Below, one piece after another: positions 17,248 through 26,715 of a DNA stretch of 64,000 nucleotides. The notes below the pieces were generated by a model. The model saw nothing but the letters and a program-made list of their open reading frames with translations. It searched no databases and had not been told where the DNA came from. The position numbers and the translations under genes are program-made. The number at the start of each line of letters is the position of its first letter. Position 1 is the first letter of the stretch. Origin of the DNA: Paraburkholderia metrosideri (GTDB lineage Bacteria > Pseudomonadota > Gammaproteobacteria > Burkholderiales > Burkholderiaceae); the NCBI RefSeq assembly GCF_904848625.1, contig NZ_CAJHCP010000007.1, positions 186,001 to 250,000 of the forward strand. Direction: 5' to 3'.

Positions 17248-18345
17248 TCATACCCGCTGAACACGTTCGCCCATCGACGACAAACGCGCCATGACGCGTC
17301 GGCTCATCTCCGGCAGCGACGCGATCTCGTCTGCCGCACCGAGCGCAATCGCTTCTCGCGGCATGCCGAATACGATGCAACTCGCTTCGTCCTGTGCAAG
17401 GGTATACGCCCCTGCTTTTTTCATGTCCAGCAACCCGGCAGCACCGTCGCGTCCCATCCCGGTCAGAATCACGCCGACCGCGTTCTTCCCCGCATGCTGC
17501 GCGGCCGAACGGAACAGCACGTCCACCGAAGGACGATGCCGGTTCACCGGCGGTTCGTCAGACAGGTGGGCAATATAATTCGCACCGCTACGGGCAAGCA
17601 ACAGGTGCGCGTGACCGGGCGCGATATACGCATGTCCGGGCAGCACGCGTTCGCCATGCTCTGCCTCTTTAACGGTAATCCGGCACAAACCATTAAGGCG
17701 TTGTGCGAAAGATTTGGTAAACCCAGGCGGCATGTGTTGCGCGATCAACACAGCGGGGGCGTCGGGCGGCAGCGGCACCAGCACTTCGCGGATCGCTTCG
17801 GTGCCGCCTGTCGATGCCCCGACGATGATCAGCTTCTCGGTACTGAGCAGCGGATTGTTGAACAGCGGCGCGGCGCCGACCGGTGCGTGCGCGGCATGAG
17901 CCGTCGCGTGATGCACCGGCGCAGCTTGACGCACGCGCGCCCGGGCCGCCGCACGAATCTTGTCGGCGAGCTTTTCCGAGTAATCGAGCATGCCGTCGCG
18001 AATGCCGACCTTCGGCTTGGTGACGAAATCCACTGCGCCGAGTTCGAGCGCGCGCAGCGTGATTTCATTGCCGCGCTCGGTCAGCGACGACACCATCACG
18101 ACCGGCATCGGTCGCAGGCGCATCAGCTTCTCGAGAAAATCGAGGCCGTCCATGCGCGGCATTTCGACGTCGAGCGTCAACACGTCCGGATTGTGCTGCT
18201 TGATGAGTTCGCGCGCGACCAGCGGATCGGGTGCGGTCGCCACCACCGTCATATCCGGCTGACCGTTGATGATCTCAGTCATCAGGCTGCGGATCAGCGC
18301 CGAATCGTCGACGCACAGTACTTTGATCTTTTGCACGGCGCTCAC
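17248..18345 (-). CDS. cheB: Chemotaxis methylesterase/glutamine deamidase CheB
   Basis: CheB demethylates and deamidates chemoreceptors when phosphorylated by CheA. The 365-residue protein has an N-terminal receiver (D59 in LDVEMPRMDG), an Ala/His-rich linker at about 140-165, and the methylesterase domain with the catalytic triad Ser178 (GASTGGTEAI), His204 (AQHMPPGFT) and Asp300 (GMGRDGA). Its ATG at 18345 overlaps the cheD stop by 4 bp, so synthesis is coupled. Confidence 0.97.
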   Translation of the reverse strand: MSAVQKIKVLCVDDSALIRSLMTEIINGQPDMTVVATAPDPLVARELIKQHNPDVLTLDVEMPRMDGLDFLEKLMRLRPMPVVMVSSLTERGNEITLRALELGAVDFVTKPKVGIRDGMLDYSEKLADKIRAAARARVRQAAPVHHATAHAAHAPVGAAPLFNNPLLSTEKLIIVGASTGGTEAIREVLVPLPPDAPAVLIAQHMPPGFTKSFAQRLNGLCRITVKEAEHGERVLPGHAYIAPGHAHLLLARSGANYIAHLSDEPPVNRHRPSVDVLFRSAAQHAGKNAVGVILTGMGRDGAAGLLDMKKAGAYTLAQDEASCIVFGMPREAIALGAADEIASLPEMSRRVMARLSSMGERVQRV

Positions 18346-19112
18346 GCCTCCTCTGTCGTTCTGGCGTTGTTTGAATTAATTGGGCGCGGGCTCGAACCGA
18401 ACAGTTCGATGCGCGGCTTCGCGGCGCCGCTGCTCGAGCCGAACAGTTCGATCTTCGGCCGGGCAGCACCGGCGGCGCCAGTGCCGGGCGACGAGAACAA
18501 CTCGACCCGTTTGCGCGCGGCTGCGAGCCGCTCGGCGCGCGCTTCGGCGCTTTGCCGCACCAGCGCCTGTTCGCGCTCGGCCACACCCGCTTCCTGCTGA
18601 AGGCGCAACTTCTTCACCATCACCTGGCCGGTGCGTGGCATGAAGGCGACCTTGCGCGGGTGCGAGCCCTGCAAATCTTCGGCGACGATGCGGATTTTTT
18701 CGGTCGCCAGATAGCGGCGCACGAACTCCGAATTGCGATCGCCGATGTTCATCGTCGTCATACCCGCGAGCACCGCGCCGCCACCGAACACTTTGGCTTC
18801 GAAGCGCTCGCGCCGGCCGCCGGCCTTGATCAGTTCGTTGATCAGCACTTCCATCGCATACGCGCCGTAGCGCATCGAATCCGATGCGGCATGCGCGACG
18901 TCCGCGCCGTCGTCGGGCAGCATGAAGTGGTTCATGCCGCCAATTCCGGCCGTGCGGTCCTGAATGCAGGCCGCGACGCACGAACCCAGCACGGTGACCA
19001 GCACCATGTCGTCGTGGGTCGTGTAAAACTCGTTGGGCAACAACTTCACGCCTGGGCGCTGGAAGTGGTTGTCGTAGTACAGATTGGTGGCGATCGGCAA
19101 AGCGCTGCTCAT
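18342..19112 (-). CDS. cheD: Chemoreceptor glutamine deamidase CheD with repeat-bearing tail
   Basis: CheD deamidates glutamines in chemoreceptors. Residues 25-170 form the CheD domain, with the catalytic Cys45 (VLGSCVAAC) and His62 (GMNHFMLP). After this comes an extra tail of about 80 residues: a charged helix, then three copies of a short motif, KRVELFSSP (201-209), PKIELFGSS (219-227) and PRIELFGSS (233-241). Such a tail is absent from minimal CheD proteins and may bind a partner. It overlaps cheR by 4 bp upstream and cheB by 4 bp downstream. Confidence 0.93.
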   Translation of the reverse strand: MSSALPIATNLYYDNHFQRPGVKLLPNEFYTTHDDMVLVTVLGSCVAACIQDRTAGIGGMNHFMLPDDGADVAHAASDSMRYGAYAMEVLINELIKAGGRRERFEAKVFGGGAVLAGMTTMNIGDRNSEFVRRYLATEKIRIVAEDLQGSHPRKVAFMPRTGQVMVKKLRLQQEAGVAEREQALVRQSAEARAERLAAARKRVELFSSPGTGAAGAARPKIELFGSSSGAAKPRIELFGSSPRPINSNNARTTEEA

Positions 19113-20059
19113 GCGGCCACCCCGCTAGTCGAATGATGATGCGTTGCGCCCGACGCGCGCTGTGGCGTGCGCGTGCCAGTGGCATCGCGAGTCAGCTCGT
19201 AGACGGTCTGGCCGCGCAGCTTGAATGCCTGCGTCACATAGGTGAAGTTTTCCGAATGACCGGCGAACAGCAGACCGCCCGTTTTCATCAGCGGTTCGAA
19301 GCGCGCGAGCACTTGCGCCTGGGTCGGCTTGTCGAAATAGATCATCACGTTGCGGCAGAAGATCGCGTCGAATGACGAGCGCAACTGGTAATCGCGGTCG
19401 GTCAGGTTCAATTGCTCGAAGCGCACCAGCGCGCGCACTTCGGGACGCACTTTCACCATCCCCGCATGCGCGCCCGTGCCTCTCAGGAAGAAGCGCTTGA
19501 GCCGTTCGGGCGACAGGTGCTTCACCTGATCGAACTGATACACCCCGGCTTCGGCTTTCGCGAGCACCTGCGTATCGATGTCGGTGGCCAGCACGGACGC
19601 CTGGCGCGCGCCGCTGTCGCCGAGCGCCTCGATCAGCGTCATCGCGATCGAATACGGCTCCTCGCCCGTCGATGCCGCCGAACACCACACCGACACCGGC
19701 TGCGCGCGGCGCGGTACGAAATCGGCGAGGATCGGGAAGTGATGGGCTTCGCGAAAAAATGCGGTCAGGTTGGTGGTCAGCGCATTGGTGAACGCCTCCC
19801 ACTCGGCGGGATTGTTCTCCGCTTCCAGCAGATCGAGATACTGCCGGAACGTGTCGAGACCGCGAGCGCGCAAGCGGCGTGCAAGACGGCTGTACGCCAT
19901 GTCACGCTTGTGATCCGACAGCGAAATGCCCGCGCTGCGATGAATCAGGTCACGAATGCGGGTGAAGTCCGCCGTCGTGAATTCGAAGTCCCGGTTCGAC
20001 TCGCCGGATCTAACCGGCTCCTGCCGGTCCGGCCGTGGTTGTGCGCGCGTTGCCATCAT
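19109..20059 (-). CDS. cheR: Chemotaxis protein methyltransferase CheR
   Basis: CheR uses S-adenosylmethionine to methylate glutamates of chemoreceptors. The 316-residue protein has the N-terminal helical domain (FTRIRDLIHRSAGISLSDHK; NALTTNLTAFFRE) and the Rossmann-type domain with WCSAASTGEEPYSIAM and DAIFCRNVMIYF. The tail is His/Ser-rich. ATG 20059 is chosen because AGGAAC lies just upstream; the frame is open further to 20146. The adjacent receptor ends in DWETF, a CheR-tethering pentapeptide, so the pair probably interact directly. Confidence 0.95.
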   Translation of the reverse strand: MMATRAQPRPDRQEPVRSGESNRDFEFTTADFTRIRDLIHRSAGISLSDHKRDMAYSRLARRLRARGLDTFRQYLDLLEAENNPAEWEAFTNALTTNLTAFFREAHHFPILADFVPRRAQPVSVWCSAASTGEEPYSIAMTLIEALGDSGARQASVLATDIDTQVLAKAEAGVYQFDQVKHLSPERLKRFFLRGTGAHAGMVKVRPEVRALVRFEQLNLTDRDYQLRSSFDAIFCRNVMIYFDKPTQAQVLARFEPLMKTGGLLFAGHSENFTYVTQAFKLRGQTVYELTRDATGTRTPQRASGATHHHSTSGVAA

Positions 20060-20263
20060 GAATGTTCCTGCCTGCGATACGAGCCATCCCGCTTTCCGCC
20101 CAGAGGGTGCCCTTGGGAAGAAGGGATTGGGTTCGCGGGGTTGCACGCGCCCGCCGGTGCTGCCTGCATGCAGTCGGCCCGCAGCACGCGTTGCCGGCGT
20201 GCTTCGAAGAATCGCTCATTAGCGAGCGAGATGCGGGATGACTGCATGACTGTGTGCCACTTC

Positions 20264-22144
20264 CTAAAACGTTTCCCAGTCCGAATCCGCGCCTGCCGTG
20301 GCCGCGCTTGCTGCGGCCGGACGTGCTGCGGGTTCGGATGCTGCACGGACTGCCTTCGACCTGAGGGCGGCCTCGACGCGCGGACCTGCATCGTTTGTGG
20401 ACGACGCCGTGGTTGCGCTCGTTACGCCATTGACTTTCGTTGCTCCATTTGCCGTGATCGCCGCAGCCGCCGCACCATGACCTGCCGGTGCTTTCGGCGT
20501 GGCTTTTGCCGACAGCGGTTTGAACGCCCCGCTATTCGCATGCGCCGCCGTCTGCGCACGCACGGCCGCCACGCCACTGCGCGCCTGTCCACCGGTCACT
20601 TTCCAGCCGCCTATCACGGCCTGCAACTGCCGCGTCTGCTCTTCGAGCGAGGACGCTGCGGCCGCGGCCTGTTCGACCAGCGCGGCGTTCTGCTGCGTGA
20701 CTTCATCCATCTGCACGACCGCGCGATTCACCTGTTCGATACCGCCCGACTGTTCTTCGGAGGCCGCACTGATCTCGCCCATGATGTCGGTCACGCGGCG
20801 CACGGCCTGCACGATCTCGTCCATCGTCGTGCCTGCACGGCCGACCAGCGCCGAACCACTTTGGACCTTCTCGACCGAATCGCCGATCAGTTCCTTGATT
20901 TCCTTCGCCGCGCTCGCACTGCGTTGCGCGAGACTGCGCACTTCGCCTGCGACCACCGCGAAACCGCGGCCCTGCTCGCCCGCACGCGCGGCCTCGACCG
21001 CCGCGTTCAGCGCCAGAATATTGGTCTGAAATGCAATGCCTTCGATCACACCGATGATGTCCACGACCTTGTTCGAACTGGTCGCGATGCCTTGCATCGT
21101 CGTGACGACCTCGCTCACCACTTCGCCGCCGCGCGTAGCGATGTCGGAGGCGTTGACCGCCAGCTGGCTCGCCTGACGCGCGTTCTCGGCGTTCTGCCGC
21201 ACGGTGCCGGTGAGTTGATCCATGCTCGATGCGGTTTGCTGCAATGAGGCCGCCTGCTGCTCGGTGCGCTGCGACAGATCGGTGTTGCCCATCGCGATTT
21301 CGCGCGCGCCGGTGTCGATCGATTCGGTGCTGCCGTGAACGGCCTTCACCATCGTCGACAGGCTGTCCTGCATCCGCTTGATACCGGCAAACAGGCGGCC
21401 GATTTCATTGCGGCTGAATACCTCGATCGGTTCGGACAGATCGCCCGCCGCCATCCGCTCAAAGCAGGCCGTCGCGTCCTTCAACGGTTGCACGATCAGG
21501 CCGCGCAGCGCGAAACGGATCCCCACCACTAGCAGCAACGCAAGCACGGTGACACTGATGATCAGCGTCATCATCAGCGACGCATTGTTCTGCGCGCTCT
21601 CCTGCTGCTCGCTCACACTCTGCTGCAACGCCTTGACCACCGCCGCCGCCGCCGCGTCGTATGCGATGAACATCGGGCTGATCTTCGTATCGGCGATCGC
21701 GTGGTAAGCGGTCATGTCGTTGGCGCTCAGCGCCGCGAATTCCGGCGTCACGCCGTCCTGCATCACCGCGGTGTGTTTGGCGAGCACGTCGTCGAGCAAC
21801 GCCTGATCGACGCCCGGCTTGGGCGCGTCAAGATAGGTTTGCCAGTTCTGGTTGCTCTTCGCGAGCAATTCCTGCGCACGTGAGAGCGCCTGCTTCGCTT
21901 CGTCGGCGTTACCCGCGCCTTGCAGCGCGTTGAAGCGGTCTATCGCCACACGCGAACGCAACATGTATGAAGCCGCGTCGTCGAGAGCGTGAATCGCCAC
22001 GAGGTCGCCGCGCGCAATCCGGTCGAGCGAGGTGCTCGCCCGATTCAGCGCGGTTAGACCGAGCGCGCCGACCACCACGGTCAGCGCAACCAGAAGGACC
22101 CCCACCAATGTCAACGACGTGCGGATCGACCACCTGTTCAGCAT
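20264..22144 (-). CDS. Methyl-accepting chemotaxis protein (Tar/Tsr-like)
   Basis: This 626-residue transmembrane chemoreceptor has TM1 at about 10-31, a periplasmic TarH-like four-helix ligand domain (about 32-190), TM2 at about 190-211, a HAMP domain, and a long cytoplasmic coiled coil. The hairpin tip holds the CheA/CheW contact region (EAARAGEQGRGFAVVAGEVR). An Ala/Thr-rich linker leads to the final DSDWETF, a pentapeptide of the NWETF type that tethers CheR and CheB. The ligand cannot be told from sequence. It sits inside the che operon between cheW and cheR. Confidence 0.94.
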   Translation of the reverse strand: MLNRWSIRTSLTLVGVLLVALTVVVGALGLTALNRASTSLDRIARGDLVAIHALDDAASYMLRSRVAIDRFNALQGAGNADEAKQALSRAQELLAKSNQNWQTYLDAPKPGVDQALLDDVLAKHTAVMQDGVTPEFAALSANDMTAYHAIADTKISPMFIAYDAAAAAVVKALQQSVSEQQESAQNNASLMMTLIISVTVLALLLVVGIRFALRGLIVQPLKDATACFERMAAGDLSEPIEVFSRNEIGRLFAGIKRMQDSLSTMVKAVHGSTESIDTGAREIAMGNTDLSQRTEQQAASLQQTASSMDQLTGTVRQNAENARQASQLAVNASDIATRGGEVVSEVVTTMQGIATSSNKVVDIIGVIEGIAFQTNILALNAAVEAARAGEQGRGFAVVAGEVRSLAQRSASAAKEIKELIGDSVEKVQSGSALVGRAGTTMDEIVQAVRRVTDIMGEISAASEEQSGGIEQVNRAVVQMDEVTQQNAALVEQAAAAASSLEEQTRQLQAVIGGWKVTGGQARSGVAAVRAQTAAHANSGAFKPLSAKATPKAPAGHGAAAAAITANGATKVNGVTSATTASSTNDAGPRVEAALRSKAVRAASEPAARPAAASAATAGADSDWETF

Positions 22145-22184
22145 CTTGACGCTCCCTCTCCAGTCTCTCGTTCGCGGTGTTCCG

Positions 22185-22733
22185 TTAAGCGCCCAGCGTT
22201 TCGATCAGCGCCATTTCGCGGCTGGTCATCAGCTTTTCGATGTCCATCAGGATCAGCATGCGGCCGTCGACGGTGCCGAGGCCCGTCAGATACTCGGTCG
22301 TCAGCGTCGCGCCGAATTCCGGTGCGGGCATGATCTGGTCGGTGGCGAGCGTCAGCACGTCGGACACGCCGTCCACCACCATCCCGACCACGCGATGCGC
22401 GACGTTCAGGATGATCACCACCGTCTGATGGTCGTATTCGACGCGGCCCAGATGGAACTTGATGCGCATATCGACGATCGGCACGATGATGCCGCGCAGA
22501 TTGATCACGCCCTTGATGAACTCGGGCGCGTTCGCGATGCGCGTCACGTTGTCGTAGCCGCGGATTTCCTGCACCTTGAGAATGTCGATGCCGTACTCTT
22601 CGGCGCCGAGCGTGAAGACAAGGAACTCCTGACCGCCGGCGTCGGCCTGCTGCGCGTCGCGGCGGCCATTCGTACCGCTCGCGTTCGCCACGCTCGAATT
22701 GATGGATTGGACTTCTGCCACGTTAGCCCCCAA
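22185..22733 (-). CDS. cheW: Chemotaxis coupling protein CheW
   Basis: CheW couples receptors to the CheA kinase. The 182-residue product has the SH3-like CheW domain: FLVFTLGAEEYGIDILKVQE, EFIKGVINLRGIIVPIVDMR, and TVVIILNVAHRVVGMVVDGV. The first ~30 residues are polar and disordered. It lies 57 bp downstream of cheA and upstream of the receptor gene. Confidence 0.96.
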   Translation of the reverse strand: MGANVAEVQSINSSVANASGTNGRRDAQQADAGGQEFLVFTLGAEEYGIDILKVQEIRGYDNVTRIANAPEFIKGVINLRGIIVPIVDMRIKFHLGRVEYDHQTVVIILNVAHRVVGMVVDGVSDVLTLATDQIMPAPEFGATLTTEYLTGLGTVDGRMLILMDIEKLMTSREMALIETLGA

Positions 22734-22790
22734 ACGGTTGGGATGAAATGAATTGAGTGAGTGTTGCGCGTCGTGCTCGTGCGAGAGTCA

Positions 22791-25109
22791 TCATGCGAGA
22801 CTCATCGCGCCGTGCGCATGGCGGGTTTCGCGATTCAGCGCCGCCACGTCCACGATCAGCGCGACGCTGCCGTCGCCGAGAATCGTCGCGGCGGAAATGC
22901 CGTGCACCTTGCGGTAATTCGTTTCGAGGTTCTTCACGACCACCTGTTGTTGTCCCACCAGTTCGTCGATCAGCATCGCAAAGCGGCGCCCTTCGGTCTG
23001 CATGATGGTGACGATGCCTTGCGTGGGTTCCTGCTTCGCGTCTTCCACGTTGAACACTTCGTGCAACGCGACGAGCGGCAGATATTCACCGCGCACGCGC
23101 ACCACGCGCTCGCCATTGGCGACCGTGTAGATGTCTTCGGCTTGCGGTTGCAGCGACTCCATTACGAAGTTCAGCGGCAGAATGAAAATCTCGTTGCCGA
23201 CCTTCACCGACATGCCATCGAGAATCGCCAGCGTGAGCGGCAACACGATGCGCGTGGTGCTGCCCTTGCCGGCGTGCGACGTAATTTCCACGTGACCGCC
23301 CATCGACTGGATGTTGCGCTTCACCACGTCCATGCCGACGCCACGACCCGACACGTCCGTCACCTGTTCCGCCGTCGAGAAGCCCGGCAGGAAGATCAGG
23401 TTCCAGACTTCGTCGTCGCTCATCGTGTCGCTGACCTGCATGCCCTGCTTGGCCGCTTTCGCGAGAATCTTGTCGCGGCGCAAACCCGCGCCGTCGTCGC
23501 TCACTTCGATGACGATGTTGCCGCCATGGTGTGCCGCCGACAGCACCAGTTGCCCGGTCGAATCCTTGCCCGCCGCGCGCCGCGCTTCCACGGTTTCGAT
23601 GCCGTGGTCGAGACTGTTGCGCACGAGGTGGGTCAACGGGTCGATGATCCGCTCGATCAGGCTCTTGTCGAGTTCGGTCGCCTGACCGAAGGTGACCAGT
23701 TCCACTTCCTTGCCGAGCTTCGCCGCCAGATCGCGCACCAGACGCGGGAAGCGGCTGAACACGTAATCCATCGGCATCATGCGGATCGACATCACCGCTT
23801 CCTGCAGATCGCGCGCATTGCGTTCGAGCTGCGCCATGCCGTTGAACAGCCGGTCGTGCAACGCCGGATCGAACGTGCTGGTGGTTTCCGCGAGCATGGC
23901 CTGCGTAATCACCAGTTCACCGACCAGGTTGATCAGCTGATCGACCTTTTCGACGCCGACGCGGATCGAGCTGCCTTCCGCGGCCGCCGCCGCCGCCGCC
24001 GGACGCGCCGACTTGCGATCGTGTTCGGCCGGTGCAGCAGCGTTGGCTGCCGGTGCCGGATGGTTTGCCGCAGCGGGTTGCGCAGCGGCGGGCGTCGACG
24101 CAGCCGTTGCGGCCGATGCGTCGAACAGCCCGTGAGTCGCCTTGCCGGCGGGCGCAGCGGTGTGGGCCGCAGGGGCCGACGATGCTGCGTGTTCCGCCTG
24201 ACTGCTGGGTAGTGCGTTTGTTGCTTGCGCCGGGGTCGAGTCGGCTTCGGGCGTTCCAGGTTCGCCTTGCTCCGTCTCGTCCACCGGTGCGGTGCCGCGG
24301 CCGATCGAGATCTGACTTTCGTCGATCACGAAACAGCACACGGCGATAATGTCATCGGAGGTCACATCGGTCGCGAGCCACAGCGTCAGATCGCCGCCGC
24401 CCTTGACCTGCCCAACGATGTTCCCCAGGTTACCCAGCTCTTCGGCCAGCAGTTCCTGGTCCTTCTCACCCGCGCCCCGTAGCGTAATTTTCAGATGGGG
24501 GCCGCCATTGCCGCCGTCGCCGTCGGCACTGCCCGCCCCCGCGGCTTGCCCGGTCTGAGCCGGTTCGCCGTCATCCCACCCACCCGCCACCTGCACCGCC
24601 TGTTCGACGACGTGCTCAGGCGGGGTACCTGCCTTGACTGCCATTGTTTCAACCGACGCCACCGCGGCGGCTTGCGTGGCTTGTGCCGCAGCCGGCGCCA
24701 CGGAAGCAGCGCCGCCGAGGCTCTCCGCATGCAACTGTTCGAGCTTCGCGCAAATCGCCTTCGCCACCGCGGCGTCCGGTTCGGCGCTCGCGCGATAGTC
24801 GGCGAGCTGGCCGGACAACACGTCCTTGGTTTCGAGGAAGGTGTCGATCATGTCCTTGCGCAGCACGATTTCGTTATTGCGCGCGCGGTCGAGCAGCGAT
24901 TCGAGAATGTGGGTCGTTTCCGTCAGCGCGGTAAAGCCGAACGTCGCCGCACCGCCCTTGATCGAATGCGCCGCGCGGAAAATCGCCGCGAGGTCTTCGG
25001 GGTCCGGGTTGGCGATATCCAGATTGAGCAGCAGCTGCTCCATCTGCGCGAGCAGTTCGTCCGCTTCGTCGAAGAACGTCTGATAGAACTGAGTGATGTC
25101 GAGTGTCAT
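22791..25109 (-). CDS. cheA: Chemotaxis sensor histidine kinase CheA
   Basis: CheA autophosphorylates in response to receptors and phosphorylates CheY and CheB. The 772-residue protein has the P1 domain with His48 (RAAHSIKGGAATFGF), a P2-like region, a long Ala/Pro linker, the P3 dimerisation helix pair, the P4 ATPase (LVRNSLDHGIETVEARR; EVSDDGAGLRRDKI; STAEQVTDVSGRGVGMDVVK), and the P5 CheW-like domain. Its P2-like segment carries GDGGNGGPHLKITLRGAGEK. It is the third chemotaxis gene after motAB-cheY. Confidence 0.97.
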   Translation of the reverse strand: MTLDITQFYQTFFDEADELLAQMEQLLLNLDIANPDPEDLAAIFRAAHSIKGGAATFGFTALTETTHILESLLDRARNNEIVLRKDMIDTFLETKDVLSGQLADYRASAEPDAAVAKAICAKLEQLHAESLGGAASVAPAAAQATQAAAVASVETMAVKAGTPPEHVVEQAVQVAGGWDDGEPAQTGQAAGAGSADGDGGNGGPHLKITLRGAGEKDQELLAEELGNLGNIVGQVKGGGDLTLWLATDVTSDDIIAVCCFVIDESQISIGRGTAPVDETEQGEPGTPEADSTPAQATNALPSSQAEHAASSAPAAHTAAPAGKATHGLFDASAATAASTPAAAQPAAANHPAPAANAAAPAEHDRKSARPAAAAAAAEGSSIRVGVEKVDQLINLVGELVITQAMLAETTSTFDPALHDRLFNGMAQLERNARDLQEAVMSIRMMPMDYVFSRFPRLVRDLAAKLGKEVELVTFGQATELDKSLIERIIDPLTHLVRNSLDHGIETVEARRAAGKDSTGQLVLSAAHHGGNIVIEVSDDGAGLRRDKILAKAAKQGMQVSDTMSDDEVWNLIFLPGFSTAEQVTDVSGRGVGMDVVKRNIQSMGGHVEITSHAGKGSTTRIVLPLTLAILDGMSVKVGNEIFILPLNFVMESLQPQAEDIYTVANGERVVRVRGEYLPLVALHEVFNVEDAKQEPTQGIVTIMQTEGRRFAMLIDELVGQQQVVVKNLETNYRKVHGISAATILGDGSVALIVDVAALNRETRHAHGAMSLA

Positions 25110-25205
25110 GCCTGGGTCACCGCGAGAGTTCCTGTCCGGGCTTGGGCTGTCGTGCCGCTGCGCCGGGTGCTTCGATAGTTTCTTTAACGTGTCCGGGGGT
25201 GCTGC

Positions 25206-25583
25206 TTAGGCCAGATCCGGCTCGGCCAGCGCCGCCACCAGCTCGGTCAGCATGTCGGGGTCGAGCGGCTTTTCGATCCAGCCGGTCGCCCCCGCCGCAC
25301 GCGCGGCTTCCTTGAACGGTTCGCCCGATTCCGTCGTGAGGACGAGGATGGGCGTCGCCTGATAAGCCGGATTGCCGCGCAATGCGGTGATCAGATCCAG
25401 GCCGGTTTTGCCCGGCATATGCTGGTCCGTCAACACGAGGTCGAACGACATGGCGAGCGCGTTTTCGAGCCCTTCGTTGCCGTCCGCCGCGAGCGTCACT
25501 TCGTAGCCGGCTGTCGTCAGCGTCGCGGCAAGGATCTGCCGCATCGATGCCGAATCGTCGATTGCCAGAATGTGCCTGATCAT
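25206..25583 (-). CDS. CheY-like single-domain response regulator
   Basis: This 125-residue receiver has D9/D10 (LAIDDSASM), phospho-acceptor D53 (LTDQHMPGKTG), a Thr switch (VLTTESGEPFKE) and Lys in WIEKPLDPD. It lies between motB and cheA, a position typical of the first CheY in betaproteobacterial mot-che operons. Compared with the motor-type CheY at 16767 it lacks the KPF context. It may act as a phosphate sink or a second CheA target; that is inference. Confidence 0.9.
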   Translation of the reverse strand: MIRHILAIDDSASMRQILAATLTTAGYEVTLAADGNEGLENALAMSFDLVLTDQHMPGKTGLDLITALRGNPAYQATPILVLTTESGEPFKEAARAAGATGWIEKPLDPDMLTELVAALAEPDLA

Positions 25584-25665
25584 GAAAACCTCGCTGCGCT
25601 TACGCTATGAATCGCCGGGCTGTCTGCGCCAGTGGGCGCGCGACTCGCGTGGCGATCGCTGTCTG

Positions 25666-26694
25666 TTACTGGGCCGCCGGCGCGGGCGTCGCTGCTGCTG
25701 GCGCGAGCGCCGGCGCCTTTGGTGCAACCGTTACCGGCTGCGCAATTTTTTGCAGCAACGGCTTGGAGCCGGCTGCGTCGTCGGACAAGGTGGTCGTGGT
25801 GGAGTCGTCGTGATTCAACGAGTCCTCCGACTTCTTGTTCAACACGATGATGCTGATGCGACGGTTCTCCGGATCCATCGGGTCCGCCTTGTTCAGGTTC
25901 TGCGTCGACGCGAGGCCGAGCACGCGCATCACCTTCGCTTCGTCCATGCCGCCGGCGACCAGCTCGCGACGCGACGCATTCGCGCGGTCTGCGGACAGTT
26001 CCCAGTTGCTGTAGCCCTTCTCGCCGCCCGCGTATTGCGCGGCGTCGGTGTGTCCCTGCACGATGATGCGGTTCGGCACGTCGTTCAGCGTGTGGCCGAT
26101 TTCGCGCAGGATGTCGCGCATATACGGCTCTACGTCGTCTTTGGCGGTCGCGAACATCGGCCGCTTCTGCGAGTCGACGATCTCGATGCGCAGGCCGGTC
26201 AGCGTCGAGTCGATGCGGATCTGCTGCTTGAACTGGCGCAGCACCGGGTTCGCCTCGATCGCGGCCATCAGCTTGACCTGCAGATCGTGCAGGCGAACCT
26301 GTTCGCGACGCTCCAGCTCGCCCTGCAACTGCTTCTGCGCCTCTTCGTTGTTATGCGAAATGGTTTGCTCGGCGCGGCTGCTGCTGCCGTCGGTGGAGCG
26401 CGTCACGCCCTGCGCGTCGGTCGAGATATCGCGGCCGCCGCCTTTCAGAATGCTCGAATCCTCGGCGCTGCGGTCGCCGCCCCAGAGCGTGATCTTCAGC
26501 GGCTGGTTGAAGTAATCGGCGATGCCCTTCAACTGCACGGTAGACGCCGAACTCAGCAGCCACATCAGCAGGAAGAACGCCATCATCGCGGTCATGAAGT
26601 CCGCATACGCGAGCTTCCACGCGCCGCCGTGATGCCCGGCTTTCTTGGGCGCGGCGCGCTTGACGACAATGGCGCGGTCTTTGTCCTTGCTCAT
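25666..26694 (-). CDS. motB: Flagellar stator protein MotB
   Basis: MotB anchors the stator to peptidoglycan and carries the proton-binding aspartate. The 342-residue protein has one N-terminal membrane helix (ADFMTAMMAFFLLMWLLSSA) with Asp32, a periplasmic plug and linker, and an OmpA-like peptidoglycan-binding domain (VQGHTDAAQYAGGEKGYSNW; ANASRRELVAGGM; NRRISIIVLNK). The C-terminus is Ala/Pro-rich. It starts 21 bp after motA. Confidence 0.97.
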   Translation of the reverse strand: MSKDKDRAIVVKRAAPKKAGHHGGAWKLAYADFMTAMMAFFLLMWLLSSASTVQLKGIADYFNQPLKITLWGGDRSAEDSSILKGGGRDISTDAQGVTRSTDGSSSRAEQTISHNNEEAQKQLQGELERREQVRLHDLQVKLMAAIEANPVLRQFKQQIRIDSTLTGLRIEIVDSQKRPMFATAKDDVEPYMRDILREIGHTLNDVPNRIIVQGHTDAAQYAGGEKGYSNWELSADRANASRRELVAGGMDEAKVMRVLGLASTQNLNKADPMDPENRRISIIVLNKKSEDSLNHDDSTTTTLSDDAAGSKPLLQKIAQPVTVAPKAPALAPAAATPAPAAQ

Positions 26695-26715
26695 CGATTC
26701 GGTTCCCGGCGCCCT

